Assembly (NCBI GenBank): GCA_032718475.1
Contig: JAUCBJ010005017.1
Coordinates: forward strand, 1 to 64,000
Length of the DNA: 64,000 nucleotides
Direction: 5' to 3'
DNA from: Nemertoderma westbladi
Taxonomy: Eukaryota; Xenacoelomorpha; Nemertodermatida; Nemertodermatidae
Below are positions 45,130 through 56,479 of the stretch, in pieces. The notes beneath the pieces were generated by a model. The model saw nothing but the letters and a program-made list of their open reading frames with translations, ran no database searches and was not told where the DNA came from. Positions within the stretch are counted from its first letter, which is position 1, and each line of letters begins with the position of its first letter. A program made the translations under genes and the position numbers.

Positions 45130-45400
45130 ATTAGAACATGATGCTTCTAGTGTTGGTATTTTTATTAACTACAAAAAGAGCAACATTTTGACAGTTAACT
45201 TTGAAAGTCCTCAGCAAGTGTCTGACCGGATGAGCATAAGCTCAAAGGATGGTATGATTGAGCATGTGGACGACTTATGTTACCTGGGATCATGGATCCG
45301 GAAGTCAGGTGAGACCTTCGAATACGTAAGGGAAAGGCATGGGCAGCCTTGAATGGCTTTCCAGGATTTGGAAGTCACACTGAATTCATCTTCACTAGTA
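45130..45400 (+). pseudogene. LINE family A RT fragment
   Basis: Reads as the segment after the RT active site in LINE-A: a stretch close to the protein of 482-700 on the opposite strand (TVNFES, VDDLCYLGSWIRKSG), followed by the same Arg-rich continuation. Isolated relic with no neighbouring LINE parts recognised. Confidence 0.8.
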
Positions 45401-46379
45401 TTACTACTTACTGTATTATATTCAAATGGCACTAGTAAGATCTATTATGATCAATACTATTTAATTTATGTATATAATTAATTCTAGAACGATTACAAGT
45501 AAATTACATTTAATTAATTACAAATTTGTAAATTACATTAAATGGCCGCTCGACGCGGACGCTCGCCGCTCCTGTGGTGTAGGTCTATCATGGCCTGTAG
45601 TATAATTTATGTAACAATTCGGTAGCTAATATTCTTAAACTTGACGATTTCAGGAATGCAACAAAATTCCATACAATATAACACAATTTTCGTAAATATA
45701 AATAACACTTTTAGTACGGAAATTATGATATATTGGATTTATTATGGTATCTAGGGGAGAAAACGGACAAATTATTTTGAAACATAGGACTATTAATGTG
45801 ATTGGCGCTACCGGTCTGTTATATACACCCCCAACCTCAACCTTTTTTTAAATATTAAATAGTTCTTTTTATTTTGTGCAATGTTCTACAGTAGAACACC
45901 ATAGCTATAATATTTTTTTAAAAATGGCCCTGAAGCAAGGCGTTCTAGAACTAAAAGGTCATGCAGGAGTGGAGGCTGACTGGAGGTAAACTATTTTTCA
46001 TTATATCTCATAATTTATTATCACTCATTTTAGGAATACTAGGCCTATAATAAATTTTAGAAAATTATATTCTGGAAATATAATTATTATAAATTCATTA
46101 TTGTGTTGTACGTGTTTTCGATAAGGTGTTCTAAACTTGTTGGTCATGACGGAGGAATATACTAGCTAATTTGAGTGTTTAAGTTACAAAGAAAAAACAC
46201 ACTGGAAATTTAATGTAAAATGCCAAATTAAAACATTTCTACATAAAAATGAACTTGTTAATTTTTGTTGCTCTACCCCATAAAATTGATTGCATGTTAA
46301 ATATTCTATAACGTTAGCTAGTACCGGTACCAAACATTAAATATTTAGCTAAAAACTTTGCGTTATTAATATCGTTATA
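45401..46379. other. Noncoding; holds a solo end of the GATACACCACAGG MITE
   Basis: 45545-45598 matches one terminus of the 56249-56478 MITE (GCTCGCCGCTCCTGTGGTGT). The rest is AT-rich with no supported gene. Confidence 0.5.
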
Positions 46380-47600
46380 ACATTGTTACTATAGCTACGT
46401 TGAAGAGTTGTAGAACAAAAGAAAAATATTACATACTATTCTAGAACATAAATAAAATAAAAAATATTATATTCTAGAACATATAGCTAGTTTTTTTAAT
46501 TTGAAAATAGCTAGTAAATTAAAAAAAAATTATTTAAATGAATTTCTGAATACATTTAAATTAAAATTGAAAATTGTTATATTTCTCATATATAGCTAGT
46601 TTTTTTTAATTACAAAAGCTAGTAAATTTTAAAAAAATTTATATTTAATAAATTTCTAAATACATTTAAATGAATATTGAAAATTATTTTATTTCTTAAT
46701 AAATAATGAAATTTTTTATTACTACGCTTGCTACCAAACATTAATAAAAAAAAATCATGTTACGGGATCCCCGAGTTGGCGAGAGAATCCCGATAGGTGT
46801 GTTTTGCTTTTGGGTAGTACGCGTCGCCACGTCCGCTGGCTCCTGAAAGGCTTGTGGTATCTGAGTTTGAAAGGCCGGAGGCCGAAATAATAACTGAGTT
46901 TTAGTGGCAGTTGTTCGTAATGTCAGAATACAATAATAGCATAATCAGAATATATTAATAGCACGGTTACTGACTACGGTCTAAACTGTCTTGCTTCCAC
47001 ACTCTACACAAACCAACTGAACAACAGGTAGGCCTAATAAATGCAACGGTTATATTACTGTACTAACACATATAGAATATTGGTACTTGCTGTGTGGCCT
47101 GGTCAATAATGGATGCATCCCAATTAGATGGTGTTCTGCCCCACCATTGGCTAACCTATCCCTTCTTCCCTTGGCACTCCCTGTTCCCTTATACCCACGT
47201 GCTCGCTCCCTTCGTCCCCCTGAGATGGCCTATAGCCTCTCATCTTTCCTTGTGGCTGGCAATGTATATTGTCTTCGTTGGTTGTTAGGTGACATTATAT
47301 TGCTAATGTCAACTAGCCAACTATAATTGGTAACAAGCCACTTTCCCCAATTTCCGCTGGGCAGTGCAGTGAATTGGATCCGCTCACAAATCAGATAAGT
47401 ATTTTTAATTACTTGCGATTTTAAATTTGAGAAATAACTAGCTATATGTTCTAGAACGTTATATTTTTTATATTATTTTTATTTATTATTATATTTTTAT
47501 TTTTATTTATGTTCTAGAATAGTGAATAATATTTATATTTTATTCTAGAACTCTTCCATGTTGCCATGGTAACAATCATTTATGTTATAAAAATGTAGTG
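46380..47600. repeat. AT-rich inverted repeat with a solo LTR in its loop
   Basis: 46380-46500 (GTTGAAGAGTTGTAGAACA ... TATTCTAGAACATATAGCTAG) is mirrored by 47430-47590. Next to the left arm, 46491-46597 and 46598-46705 are an imperfect tandem duplication. The solo LTR 46758-47388 sits between the arms, so it inserted into an existing palindrome. No coding capacity. Confidence 0.6.
46758..47388. mobile_element. 631 bp solo LTR with 5 bp target duplication
   Basis: Starts TGTTACGGGATCC, ends GGATCCGCTCACA, and is flanked by AATCA at 46753-46757 and 47389-47393. Same family as the LTR split by LINE-C. Its family (Gypsy, BEL or Copia) cannot be told without an internal region. Differs from the BEL/Pao LTRs in this window. 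Confidence 0.88.
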
Positions 47601-48700
47601 TTATACGGAACTGTTACCTTTATTTTTGCTTTCATTCTTTAGCTACAAGAGTTTAAAAAAATGTGTCAGTCTATATTGCACCAGTCGCACTGCATGATTC
47701 TTCAACCGTAAGCCCCCCCCCCCCCCCCCCCCCCCTCACACGGACCTCGGACCTACTTTTGATTCTGTAACTTGTTTCTGAAACAAAAGTTGCTCCTTGT
47801 GAGAGCGTCAGCACTAAGTTGATATATTAGCTATTTATTTTGAAATAATAGTTATTTCCTTGAGCAACTGAGAACAAGTTACCCGCGTGTGACTGGTCCA
47901 GCAACAAGTTTCTGAAACAAGTTGCTCCGTGTGAGAGGTACCTTAGTAATTTTTTTGTAGCAATGGATAGCTGTCCGTGCAAGGATTCTCGTACTTGGTT
48001 GAGAAATGTCTGAGTTTGCTGAGTAGCTGAGCGCATTCGAATGTTGAATGTATTTATTTTGCTTCCGGTGCATGCCATTTATTGGTTGGGTGAATTCTTA
48101 GCCCGCGAGTATTCTTAGCCCGCGAGTTAGTAAAGGAGCAGGTTTCAGAGGCTTATTGGGGGAACCAAAACAATAAACGTTATTGTTTTGCGGGCTAGGA
48201 ATACCCAAGGGCTAACAGTACTCGCGGGCTAAGAATACTCGCGGGCTAAGAATACTCGCGGGCTAAGAATACTCGCGGGCTAAGAATACTCGCGGGCTAA
48301 GAATTCCTGAGACCCATTTATTATATTAATAAATACACCATGTTCTAGAATATTTTGTTTATGTATGAATATCCATACTTGTATAGGCATTGCATTGTTG
48401 CTACTTATGAGATAAACAAAAATGTTCCAGAATATTGTGTATTTATTAAATAGTATAAATGGCCTGCAGCGGAAGCACATACACGAATGCCCATATCTCA
48501 GCTATTTTCCAACCAAATTCAAATATTTTTGCATTATTTGGAATCCTTGCACGGTCAGCTTTCAATTGCTACCAACAAATTACTATAAGGTTGAAGAATA
48601 ATTACAGTTCGCCTGGTGCAATATCGACGGAGACACTTTTTTAAACGCTTGTAGCTAAATAATGAACTCAAAAAATAACAATTCTGGCTCACTCACTGTG
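47601..48700. mobile_element. Large imperfect inverted-repeat element containing a 17 bp tandem repeat block
   Basis: Left arm (about 47605-48085) and right arm (about 48455-48695) are inverted relatives: TTTAGCTACAAG..GTTTAAAAAA, TATTGCACCAG, ATTCTTCAACC, CCGTGCAAGGATTC and GCTTCCG...GCCATTTAT recur in mirrored order. In the centre, 48091-48304 is a smaller inverted structure built of ACTCGCGGGCTAAGAAT units: five on one strand at 48222-48302 and two inverted at 48092-48128. A 23-base C run lies at 47713-47735. No transposase. It ends about 350 bp upstream of the kinase gene. Confidence 0.6.
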
Positions 48701-49055
48701 GAGGGAGATGAAACTAACTATGTTTCAAATTTATTGCAATCTAAATTAGATTTGTAGAACAATTTTGGGGTGGGGGGAACATGACTGTCACTTAATTAAT
48801 TATGACACTATATTCCAGGACATGGTGTATCTAATGCCCAATTACTCTGGTGTTTCTCTATTTTCCATCTATGTGGTTTTGAGAAACCCCAGCATCGTTT
48901 TAATTTTTCATGGTGAATTATCGGACATCCGCAAACATTTTTACATTTTATACCTTTTGCATAAAATTGTCAAGTGCAAAAATAAATATTAAAAGAACTG
49001 CAAAATACACAACTAATTTACCTTTTAACCAGAAAAATTGTTATGCGATTTTGAT

Positions 49056-50270
49056 ATGGCGGCTAACAGAAGCGGCAGTCGGAAATCAGACAGTCGTCGG
49101 AGCATCATCGTAGGCGGGACGTATCAGATTAATAATAGGATAGGAAACGGAAACTTCGGCGAAGTTCGACGGGGGAAAAACATCAATAATAACACCGATG
49201 TGGCAGTTAAGATTGAATCCACGAAGGCGGATATACCTCAGCTTCATCTCGAGAATAGGTTTTACCAAATGTTGGATAAGGAAAACAAAGGAGTAATAGG
49301 GTTGCCTAAAGTATACTTCTTCGGCGTGTGTTGTGAATGTAAAAAATGCGAACAAAAAAGCGACAAATTGTCAATTGCGTCATGCGGTGCTGAACATCAA
49401 TTGTACAACGCATTGGTGATGGACCTGTTAGGACCAAATTTAGAGGAGCTGTTTGATCAATGCCACAGGAAATTTACTTTGAAAACGGTGATTATGATAG
49501 CTATTCAGCTTATTGACCGTTTGCAATATGTTCACGATCACAAAATAGCGTTCCGAGACATAAAACCTGAGAATTTCGTCGTGGGTTCGAAAGAGGAAAG
49601 CAGTCACATTATCCACATTATCGATTTCGGATTAGCAAAGCAGTATATCGACCCATCATCGAACAAACACATACCGTTCAAAGATCGCAAATCGTTGACA
49701 GGCACTGCGCGATATATGAGCATAAACACTCACCTCAAGTACGAACAGAGTCGAAGAGACGACCTAGAGGCTCTAGGACATATGCTCGTATACCTGTCGA
49801 AGGGACGGTTGCCATGGCAGGGTCTACAGATCGGTGAAGCAAAGGCGAGGTACCAAAGGATCGGGGAAATCAAACAAGAGGTAACGATAAACAAATTGTG
49901 CGAAGATTTAGCCCCCGAATTCGGGAAGTACATAACATATGCCCGACACCTTGGTTACGACGCTGACCCCGATTACGCGTTCTTGAAGAATCTATTTGTA
50001 GATTTGGCCAATCGCAATACGTTCAAGCTAGATTGGGTGTTTGATTGGACAGGAGGAGGAGGAGCCGTGGCCCAGTTGATTCCAGAACCGCCAAACGCGA
50101 GTCTGTCGCCCATGCCGGTATCCATGGTTGCGAAAATGCGAACAGCTAGTATGAACAACTATTACAAATCGATGGCCGGTGGAATAAGCAGTTATCGGGA
50201 AGTTATACCGAATCCCGATCGTCAGTCAAAGGATATATGTGGTAGAAAGTCGCCATTAATTAATTCGTGA
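49056..50270 (+). CDS. CK1-like (gamma type): Casein kinase 1 family Ser/Thr kinase, intronless, with Cys-rich insert
   Basis: 404 residues from ATG 49056 (GATATGG context). Kinase motifs: Gly loop IGNGNFGEV (29-37), VAVK Lys52, catalytic FRDIKPEN (166-173, Asp168), DFGLAK (190-195), and the CK1-specific TGTARYMSINTH in place of APE, then EQSRRDDLEALGHM. Overall closest to CK1 gamma, which phosphorylates acidic or primed substrates (for example Wnt co-receptors) at membranes. Unusual: residues 91-115 carry five extra Cys (92, 93, 95, 98, 110) between beta strands, where CK1 normally has only a few residues. A single exon suggests a retrocopy with an intact frame. The C-terminal tail lacks an obvious palmitoylation Cys run. 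No clear promoter or polyA signal was identified. Confidence 0.93.
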   Translation: MAANRSGSRKSDSRRSIIVGGTYQINNRIGNGNFGEVRRGKNINNNTDVAVKIESTKADIPQLHLENRFYQMLDKENKGVIGLPKVYFFGVCCECKKCEQKSDKLSIASCGAEHQLYNALVMDLLGPNLEELFDQCHRKFTLKTVIMIAIQLIDRLQYVHDHKIAFRDIKPENFVVGSKEESSHIIHIIDFGLAKQYIDPSSNKHIPFKDRKSLTGTARYMSINTHLKYEQSRRDDLEALGHMLVYLSKGRLPWQGLQIGEAKARYQRIGEIKQEVTINKLCEDLAPEFGKYITYARHLGYDADPDYAFLKNLFVDLANRNTFKLDWVFDWTGGGGAVAQLIPEPPNASLSPMPVSMVAKMRTASMNNYYKSMAGGISSYREVIPNPDRQSKDICGRKSPLINS

Positions 50271-50439
50271 AACTGATAATCCTATTAGTCTATTGCGGAA
50301 ATTTATGGTGTCAAAAAAGATAATATATTATCCTAAAAATAATATTATTCTGGAAATCGGTTTCGAACATAAAAAAATCGTTTGGTATCACGTAAATTTT
50401 GAATTGAAGAGAAATGTATGTGTCTTTTATACAATGTAA

Positions 50440-50690
50440 ATAGGACAATATGATAATGCTCTCCATAGCGAAAAATATCAACCGGCCCTATTGGGGCTCG
50501 AACCCGGTACCTAGGTTTCAAACTTCTGGTTATCATCAGCCGGGTGACTGTACTGAGCTACCAGACCGGATGAATATTTCGCTGTGGAGTGGGAGATCAT
50601 ATTTAGGCCAACTAATCACTCAAAGGAAAGATGATAACCAGAAGTTTGAAACCTAGGTACCGGGTTCGAGCCCCAATAATAATAATAATA
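50440..50690 (-). mobile_element. tRNA-derived SINE, inverted copy with hairpin ending in (AAT)n
   Basis: On the minus strand the tRNA-like head reads TCTGGTAGCTCAGTACAG (A box) and GGGTTCGAGCCCC (B box). After the SINE body, at 50631 the sequence turns back: ATAACCAGAAGTTTGAAACC continues on the plus strand to the same B box and then an (AAT)n run at 50675-50697. This makes a near-perfect hairpin. Anticodon and D arms do not fold as a functional tRNA. Confidence 0.8.
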
Positions 50691-50697
50691 ATAATAA

Positions 50698-51000
50698 TAT
50701 ATATTTATTTATATAGCGCCAAATTTACATAATATACGTACTCTAAGGCGCTGACAACACATAGTACACAGTAATTAATAGTTCGTGACTGCAATAGCAA
50801 TAGTTATGAAATAAAAAATCAACTAAAATAATGTAGTAATTAAAAACCAACAATAAAAACATCATAAAATATAGTAAAAACAAACAATAAAAACGATCAT
50901 CGTAAATATAGTAGCATATAGTAAAAAACAAACAATAAAAAAACGATCAACGCAAGCATTCCAGTGCGGGTTAAATTAAAATGTAATTAATGGCATATAA
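50698..51000. other. A-rich sequence after the SINE hairpin
   Basis: Begins TATTTATATAGCGCC and includes CTCTAAGGCGCT, which look like the 3' part of another short element, then ACAATAAAAA-type repeats. No gene. Confidence 0.4.
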
Positions 51001-51750
51001 CCAATAGGGCCGGTTGATATTTTTCGCTATGGAGAGCATTATCATATTGTCCTATTTACATTGTATATTTAATACACCGCGTCACTCACCCCACAACAAT
51101 TCACTTATTATTATTAATTAACAGCCTGGGCCAGGCATACGGGGTTACAGTGGTTTCTACAACACTGTAAAATAGTTATTCTTTGAGGCATGGTTGCCAT
51201 TTCTGGCAGAGCACGGGAATAACGAACTTGTACTTTCCATTGAGTGATTAGTTGGCCTAAATATGATCTCCCACTCCACAGCGAAATATTCATCCGGTCT
51301 GGTAGCTCAGTACAGTCACCCGGCTGATGATAACCAGAAGTTTGAAACCTAGGTACCGGGTTCGAGCCCCAATAGGGCCGGTTGATATTTTTCGCTATGG
51401 AGAGCATTATCATATTGTCCTATTTACATTGTATATTTAATACACCGCGTCACTCACCCCACAACAATTCACTTATTATTATTAATTAACAGCCTGGGCC
51501 AGGCATACGGGATTACAGTGGTTTCTACAACACTGTAAAATAGTTATTCTTTGAGGCATGGTTTGCCATTTCTGGCAGAGCACGGGAATAACGAACTTGT
51601 ACTTTCCTTTGAGTGATTAGTTGGCCTAAATATGATCTCCCACTCCACAGCGAAATATTCATCCGGTCTGGTAGCTCAGTACAGTCACCCGGCTGATGAT
51701 AACCAGAAGTTTGAAACCTAGGTACCGGGTTCGAGCCCCAATAGGGCCAT
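51001..51750 (+). repeat. Tandem array of the same tRNA-like SINE, 368 bp unit
   Basis: CAGCCTGGGCCAGGCATACG at 51122 recurs at 51490, a period of 368 bp, with few differences. Each unit contains the A box GGTAGCTCAGTACAG and B box GGGTTCGAGCCCC. A partial unit (51001-51121) precedes, and the array stops in the tRNA-like part at 51750. It is in opposite orientation to the 50440 copy. Confidence 0.85.
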
Positions 51751-53740
51751 TTTAACAAAATCATATTATAATATCATTAATTATTGCATAAAAAGGATAA
51801 ACATTTTATTAAAGCCAATAATTAATCATTCCAAACGCCGATAAGTTGACATAACAAAAGGTTAGAACTTTAGTGTCGCACGATGTTCCAAAACATAACT
51901 CTATTTCCAATATTAATATCTTTATTAGGCTATACGTCAGAGACATTCCAGAACATTAATTATTTAACATTGAGAAAGGCATCATCAGTAGTTGAAGTGT
52001 ACAGTACAATAATTCGATTAGCAGTAACTATGGTAGCAATATAGTATAGAAAAACACATAAGTTCAATGTCTTTTGTAACACTATATCTTGGAATCTTAT
52101 ATTAGAGAAAATTAAGCATAAAAAAAAGTTTCTCTTTTTTAAGCTAAAATTACGTTTGGAAAAAAGCCTTGAACATTATTTTTCACTATAATTCTCTGAA
52201 ATATTTATTAACGACGTTGGCGATTAGTAAATAAAGTACCTCTAGAATAGTGAAAAATTTATATTTTTTTCCCAAGTATTAAATAATTAATTTTAAGAAA
52301 TATAATTTGTTGTAAGTACGGTTCTAACAACTGTATAATTGGCGCGTTGCACCTTCATGTTGAACGATATACCTACTGTACAATGTCCCTAGATAGTGTC
52401 CCATTAATTAAGTTAACTATAATCTCTCAAAGGGAAAATTATCCATTATTGCCAGCAGCTGACTGGCATTATTGATTGGTTTTTGATGTGGTAAGTTTCC
52501 ACTCCACTTTCCATCCTCTGAAATAGAATTTACAATGTTTGCAATATATGAAAGGCGTCATACTGCTAAAAGGTAGATTCAAGAGCGACAAAACTGTCAG
52601 GTGGCAACTCAAAGGGAAAAATCTGTCAATATATCTATGAGCAATTTGTATTCAACGAAGTAGGCCTTGTATAATCGTGAGGGATTGAGAGATTAATTTA
52701 TTCAAGGCCTCAATTCATCTTTATGTCAATTTGCGTTGATTAGTATTCTTGACAAGACTCCAGCTGCTACTGTATCTCCGGTCATAGTCCAACAGTTTGC
52801 GCAATCAATATGACTATGACCCTGTATGATGGACCAGTGTCTCAATTCGCCTTGGTTTCAACAAAGCGAAATAGGAAATTAGTATACGCTTGTTAACTTT
52901 TTCTTTCCTACAAAATTAGTTTTGGCTGTTTCATTGATGTTTCGGTATATTATTTTCAATGAAATTCAACAAAATTTCAGTTTACCGTTACACACGCGTT
53001 ATTATTCATAAAAATATTTGATAAATTGCATACGCTCATGCTTAAGAACGGTACATGTACGGGAGTTACGTAGATCCACGTTAATCAAGATATACTGCTG
53101 TTATTTTTGGCAGGTTGACCGAGATGAAACCACGACATAGTTAACTCAACATTAATTAGAGAGAGAGCCATCTTCCTTCTATGTCCGAGATATTTTAAAT
53201 TACACTAAAGGGTACTTTGCAGCTCTTAAACTATGCAATTTTAATGTCCCAGGGGAATTCCACTAGTTTGATGCCTTGTGAGTGCTGTAGTTTGTGGCAT
53301 CGGTGAGTGTTTGTTGCCATTCCACGCAACAGGGACACGAACACAGAATAATGTAGGCCTATTCCCCAAACTCTGCTGCGGTAATGAGTCCGGCTAATTT
53401 GACAGGAAACGCCCCACCTAAAGGACCTCGGGAACTTTGCATTAGTCGCAGAGTAGATTGCAGTTTCAGGCAGGTACTCGGCAGCAGCCCAGCTTGGCGT
53501 GTTTGTAGGTTCACCTCGGATCCAAAGGTTTTCCTAAATTAATTAATCTCCCAAGAAACACACGGGCCGTGAGAGTTGGAGCATGCGTGGCAACCTTGGG
53601 GAGCAGCTCAGCTGGCTACTTATACAACCCCTTCAATGTCATTTCCTAGCAATCAATATGGAAGGCTTCTAATGTAATCCTGCAACGTAAATCTAACAAC
53701 CTGCATGGAAGAATGAATCTCACAGCCGAATACCGGCTAC
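51751..53740. other. Noncoding, no gene seen
   Basis: About 2 kb of AT-rich sequence with scattered TTCTAGAA-type motifs and no frame that I can support. A 23-base G run follows at 53748-53770. Confidence 0.5.
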
Positions 53741-53863
53741 AGTTAACGGGGGGGGGGGGGGGGGGGGGGGATTATATGTTGAAAATGACTAACGACACAT
53801 CTTTTTTACTTCCCATAAATTAATAACGAATGTGCCGTCTATGTTTAGTAAATATCTTTTCGG

Positions 53864-55070
53864 CTAATTCAGGGCGAGCTCTACGTGGCTTGTAAAGTCC
53901 CACCGGTTCGGGCACACTAGGACAGCCAAGGATTCAGTTACGGCTCCATCTAGGTCCCATAACAGGCAGTAGTACTCGGATAATCTGAAGGAGCTTATCA
54001 ATGGGCATTGTTGATGCCATAAACAATGCCGATGACAGCAGGCAATCAGCCCAGGCATGGTAATCGATAAATTGGCTGATTGGGATGAAAAACCAACCAA
54101 CCACCAAGGTTAACGCTGAATTTCCAACTGAACGCCTCAATAATGGTTTGAAGGCATCTTAACAATGACCTGGTATTGCCTGATAACTTTGTGGTATACT
54201 GTACTTCGTGTCTGAGTCTGTGCTCACAGATATCCTCTTTGGTGACATTTCCTTTGCTGAAATCAAGACCAATTGTTCCAGAGTGGAGTATTGTGTTTCC
54301 CCTGATGTCTTAAATTTCCTGAGTGTTTGGATCTCATTTATCCCATAATCGTGAGCATGGATAGGACAAAGAGTGTCCCTCAAGAAGTGAAAACAAAGAA
54401 GTTGGTGCCAGTTCCCAAGAAGGGTATCCTAACACTATGGTTCTTTTCGGGGAATCTAATTGATCTCATTGATCTCGATTGCTGCAGAGTCATACAATAG
54501 AATTATATTAAATAGCATCAGGGATCCCTTTGATAAATTTTTACACCAAAATGGGTTCCGTAAAGATCATGGGACCGCGGAGCCAATTCTGGGGCTTAGA
54601 AGGAAATTTGTAAAGACGGAAACTTGGAAAGACAGACGTCTGGCTATTATCTTTCTTAACTTCTTTAAGGCCATCGATTCAGTCTCTCCCAACAACGTAC
54701 GTTCAGCAAACTTGCAGGGTTCCTGAGGAAAATATTGCTTCTATCAGATCACTGTACGATAGTTCAAATAATTTGTGTCTATTGTTATGGTGACACGAAT
54801 CTGATGGGGAGTCCTTCAGGGAGACATACTTGTATCCTTCATGTTCATAATTGTGGTTGATAATTTTCTACGATTGTCCTTAGACCATCTTAATCAAGCT
54901 TACCGATATAGACTTTGCTGATGAAGTAGGAGTGCTGGTGGAATCACCGGGGGGATCCGGAAGTCAGGTGGTGAAGACCCTGGGATACGAAAGGGATAAG
55001 CATGGCCAGCATTGAATAATCTGTCTAGGATTTAGAAGTCCCTGATAATAAAACGGAATCTCATGCTTTG
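53864..55070 (+). pseudogene. LINE family A, heavily decayed copy 2
   Basis: Plus-strand relic spanning the linker (ADDSRQSAQAW-like region near 54025), the pre-RT part (GDISFAEIK near 54240), RT fingers (LVPVPKKG near 54405, NGFRKDHGT near 54550) and palm remnants to about 55020. Parallels LINE-A copy 1 in order, with many stops and indels. A 19-base C run follows at 55116-55134. Confidence 0.8.
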
Positions 55071-56248
55071 CAATTTCTTCCAACTTACCGGCCCCCGGCA
55101 GCTGCCCCTGTTGATCCCCCCCCCCCCCCCCCCCAATAATCCGTCCCTGAGCATCTTCAACATCAATATAACAATCAAGATCACGCCCTTCACATCAGAA
55201 CGTTGCCGTAACTCATCGATGGTGGGTGGCCGAGGGTGAACTGCCTGAATCACTTTAAAAATTAAATTACGGACTGTTGAAATTCTGTGCAAAAATTTCT
55301 ACTTTAATACTTATTTTTGAACATCACAAAATACGCAAATAAATCAATTAATACCAATATAATTAAAGCAAATAGCAATATGTGAAATAAATTAATGATT
55401 TATTAAAATAATGTTCAAAATATTGGGATGTTTGATTGTTTTGAATTTATAAACGGAATAATTCAGAATTAATTGTAATTTACGCAATAATCAATATCAT
55501 AAAAAACACCGTGAAGGAAAATTGTGTCGGAGGCCTTCACTAGGCCTTCACTACATTATAGTTACATCTTGTTGAAGGGATACACTGACATTTTATACTC
55601 TTTTTCTAATAAACTAGCCTACTGTAGACACTCGTGCAGTACGCACTACGCGCTTATACTGTACTGTACCTCATACTGTACAGTGTACAGTAGTATAAAA
55701 ATCATAATTTTATTACCAGTTATTTAAAATGTATTGTTTAAATTATTACAAAAAGGAATCAAATTAAATTCTACGAATACATTATAACAGATAACGTACA
55801 GTTGACCTACTGTACATGACTAATGGTTAACAGACTACAGCGCAATGATTAACCGAAACCACAGTTTGGAAATAACAGTTATTTGGGCCTATAAATTTTC
55901 ATTCATAAATAATAGACAACTTGGTGTTAATTGCAAATAAGTTAGTTAAAAAAAAAACGTTGTTTTTTAAAGAATTAATTTCTGTTAGCAAAAGTTATAT
56001 AAAAATGTGAATATTTATATAGCTTTTGCTAACGGAAATTATGCTTTAAATAACTGTTTTTTTTAAAAAACGTTATCAAAAATTTTCAAAATTATATAAC
56101 ATTTTGTAAAAGTTGTTTGAAAATTCAAAAAACCAACATATCAAATTACAAAGACATCCGATGTTATTATTGTCATCCTAATTATGTATTCTAGAATATT
56201 TCCAAACACAATAAACTATAATAACTAATTAACTTTTACTAATTCTTA
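55071..56248. other. Noncoding, AT-rich, with a short palindrome
   Basis: 55945-56075 is an imperfect inverted repeat (AACGTTGTTTTTTAAAG ... TTTTTTAAAAAACGTT, with TGTTAGCAAAAG mirrored by CTTTTGCTAACG). Nothing coding recognised. Confidence 0.5.
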
Positions 56249-56478
56249 AGGCCATGATACACCACAGGAGCGGCGAGCGGCAGCGGCGGGCGGCCGCGGC
56301 GAGCGGCCGTTGTGAGCGGCGACTTTTAGTATGATACACTATAGGAGCGGCGAGCGGCAGCAGCCATTTGTGGTGTATCATCACCCATAGAAAATAATGT
56401 GTTCTATTTTTATAAAGTGGCCGCTTGCTGCGGCCGCTCGCCGCTGCCGCTCGCCGCTCCTGTGGTGTATCATGGCCT
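56249..56478. mobile_element. MITE with 3 bp TTA duplication (PIF/Harbinger-like)
   Basis: Begins AGGCCATGATACACCACAGG and ends with its reverse complement, bounded by TTA at 56246-56248 and 56479-56481. The 3 bp TTA duplication is characteristic of PIF/Harbinger. The 230 bp element is GC-rich, with repeated GGAGCGGCGAGCGGC blocks, making it strongly self-complementary. Other copies or parts lie at 38036-38225 and 45545-45598. Confidence 0.85.
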
Positions 56479-56479
56479 T

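Noticed and set aside
51285-51375. Functional tRNA gene from A and B boxes
   Set aside because: The D and anticodon arms do not fold, and the sequence recurs inside a 368 bp SINE unit.
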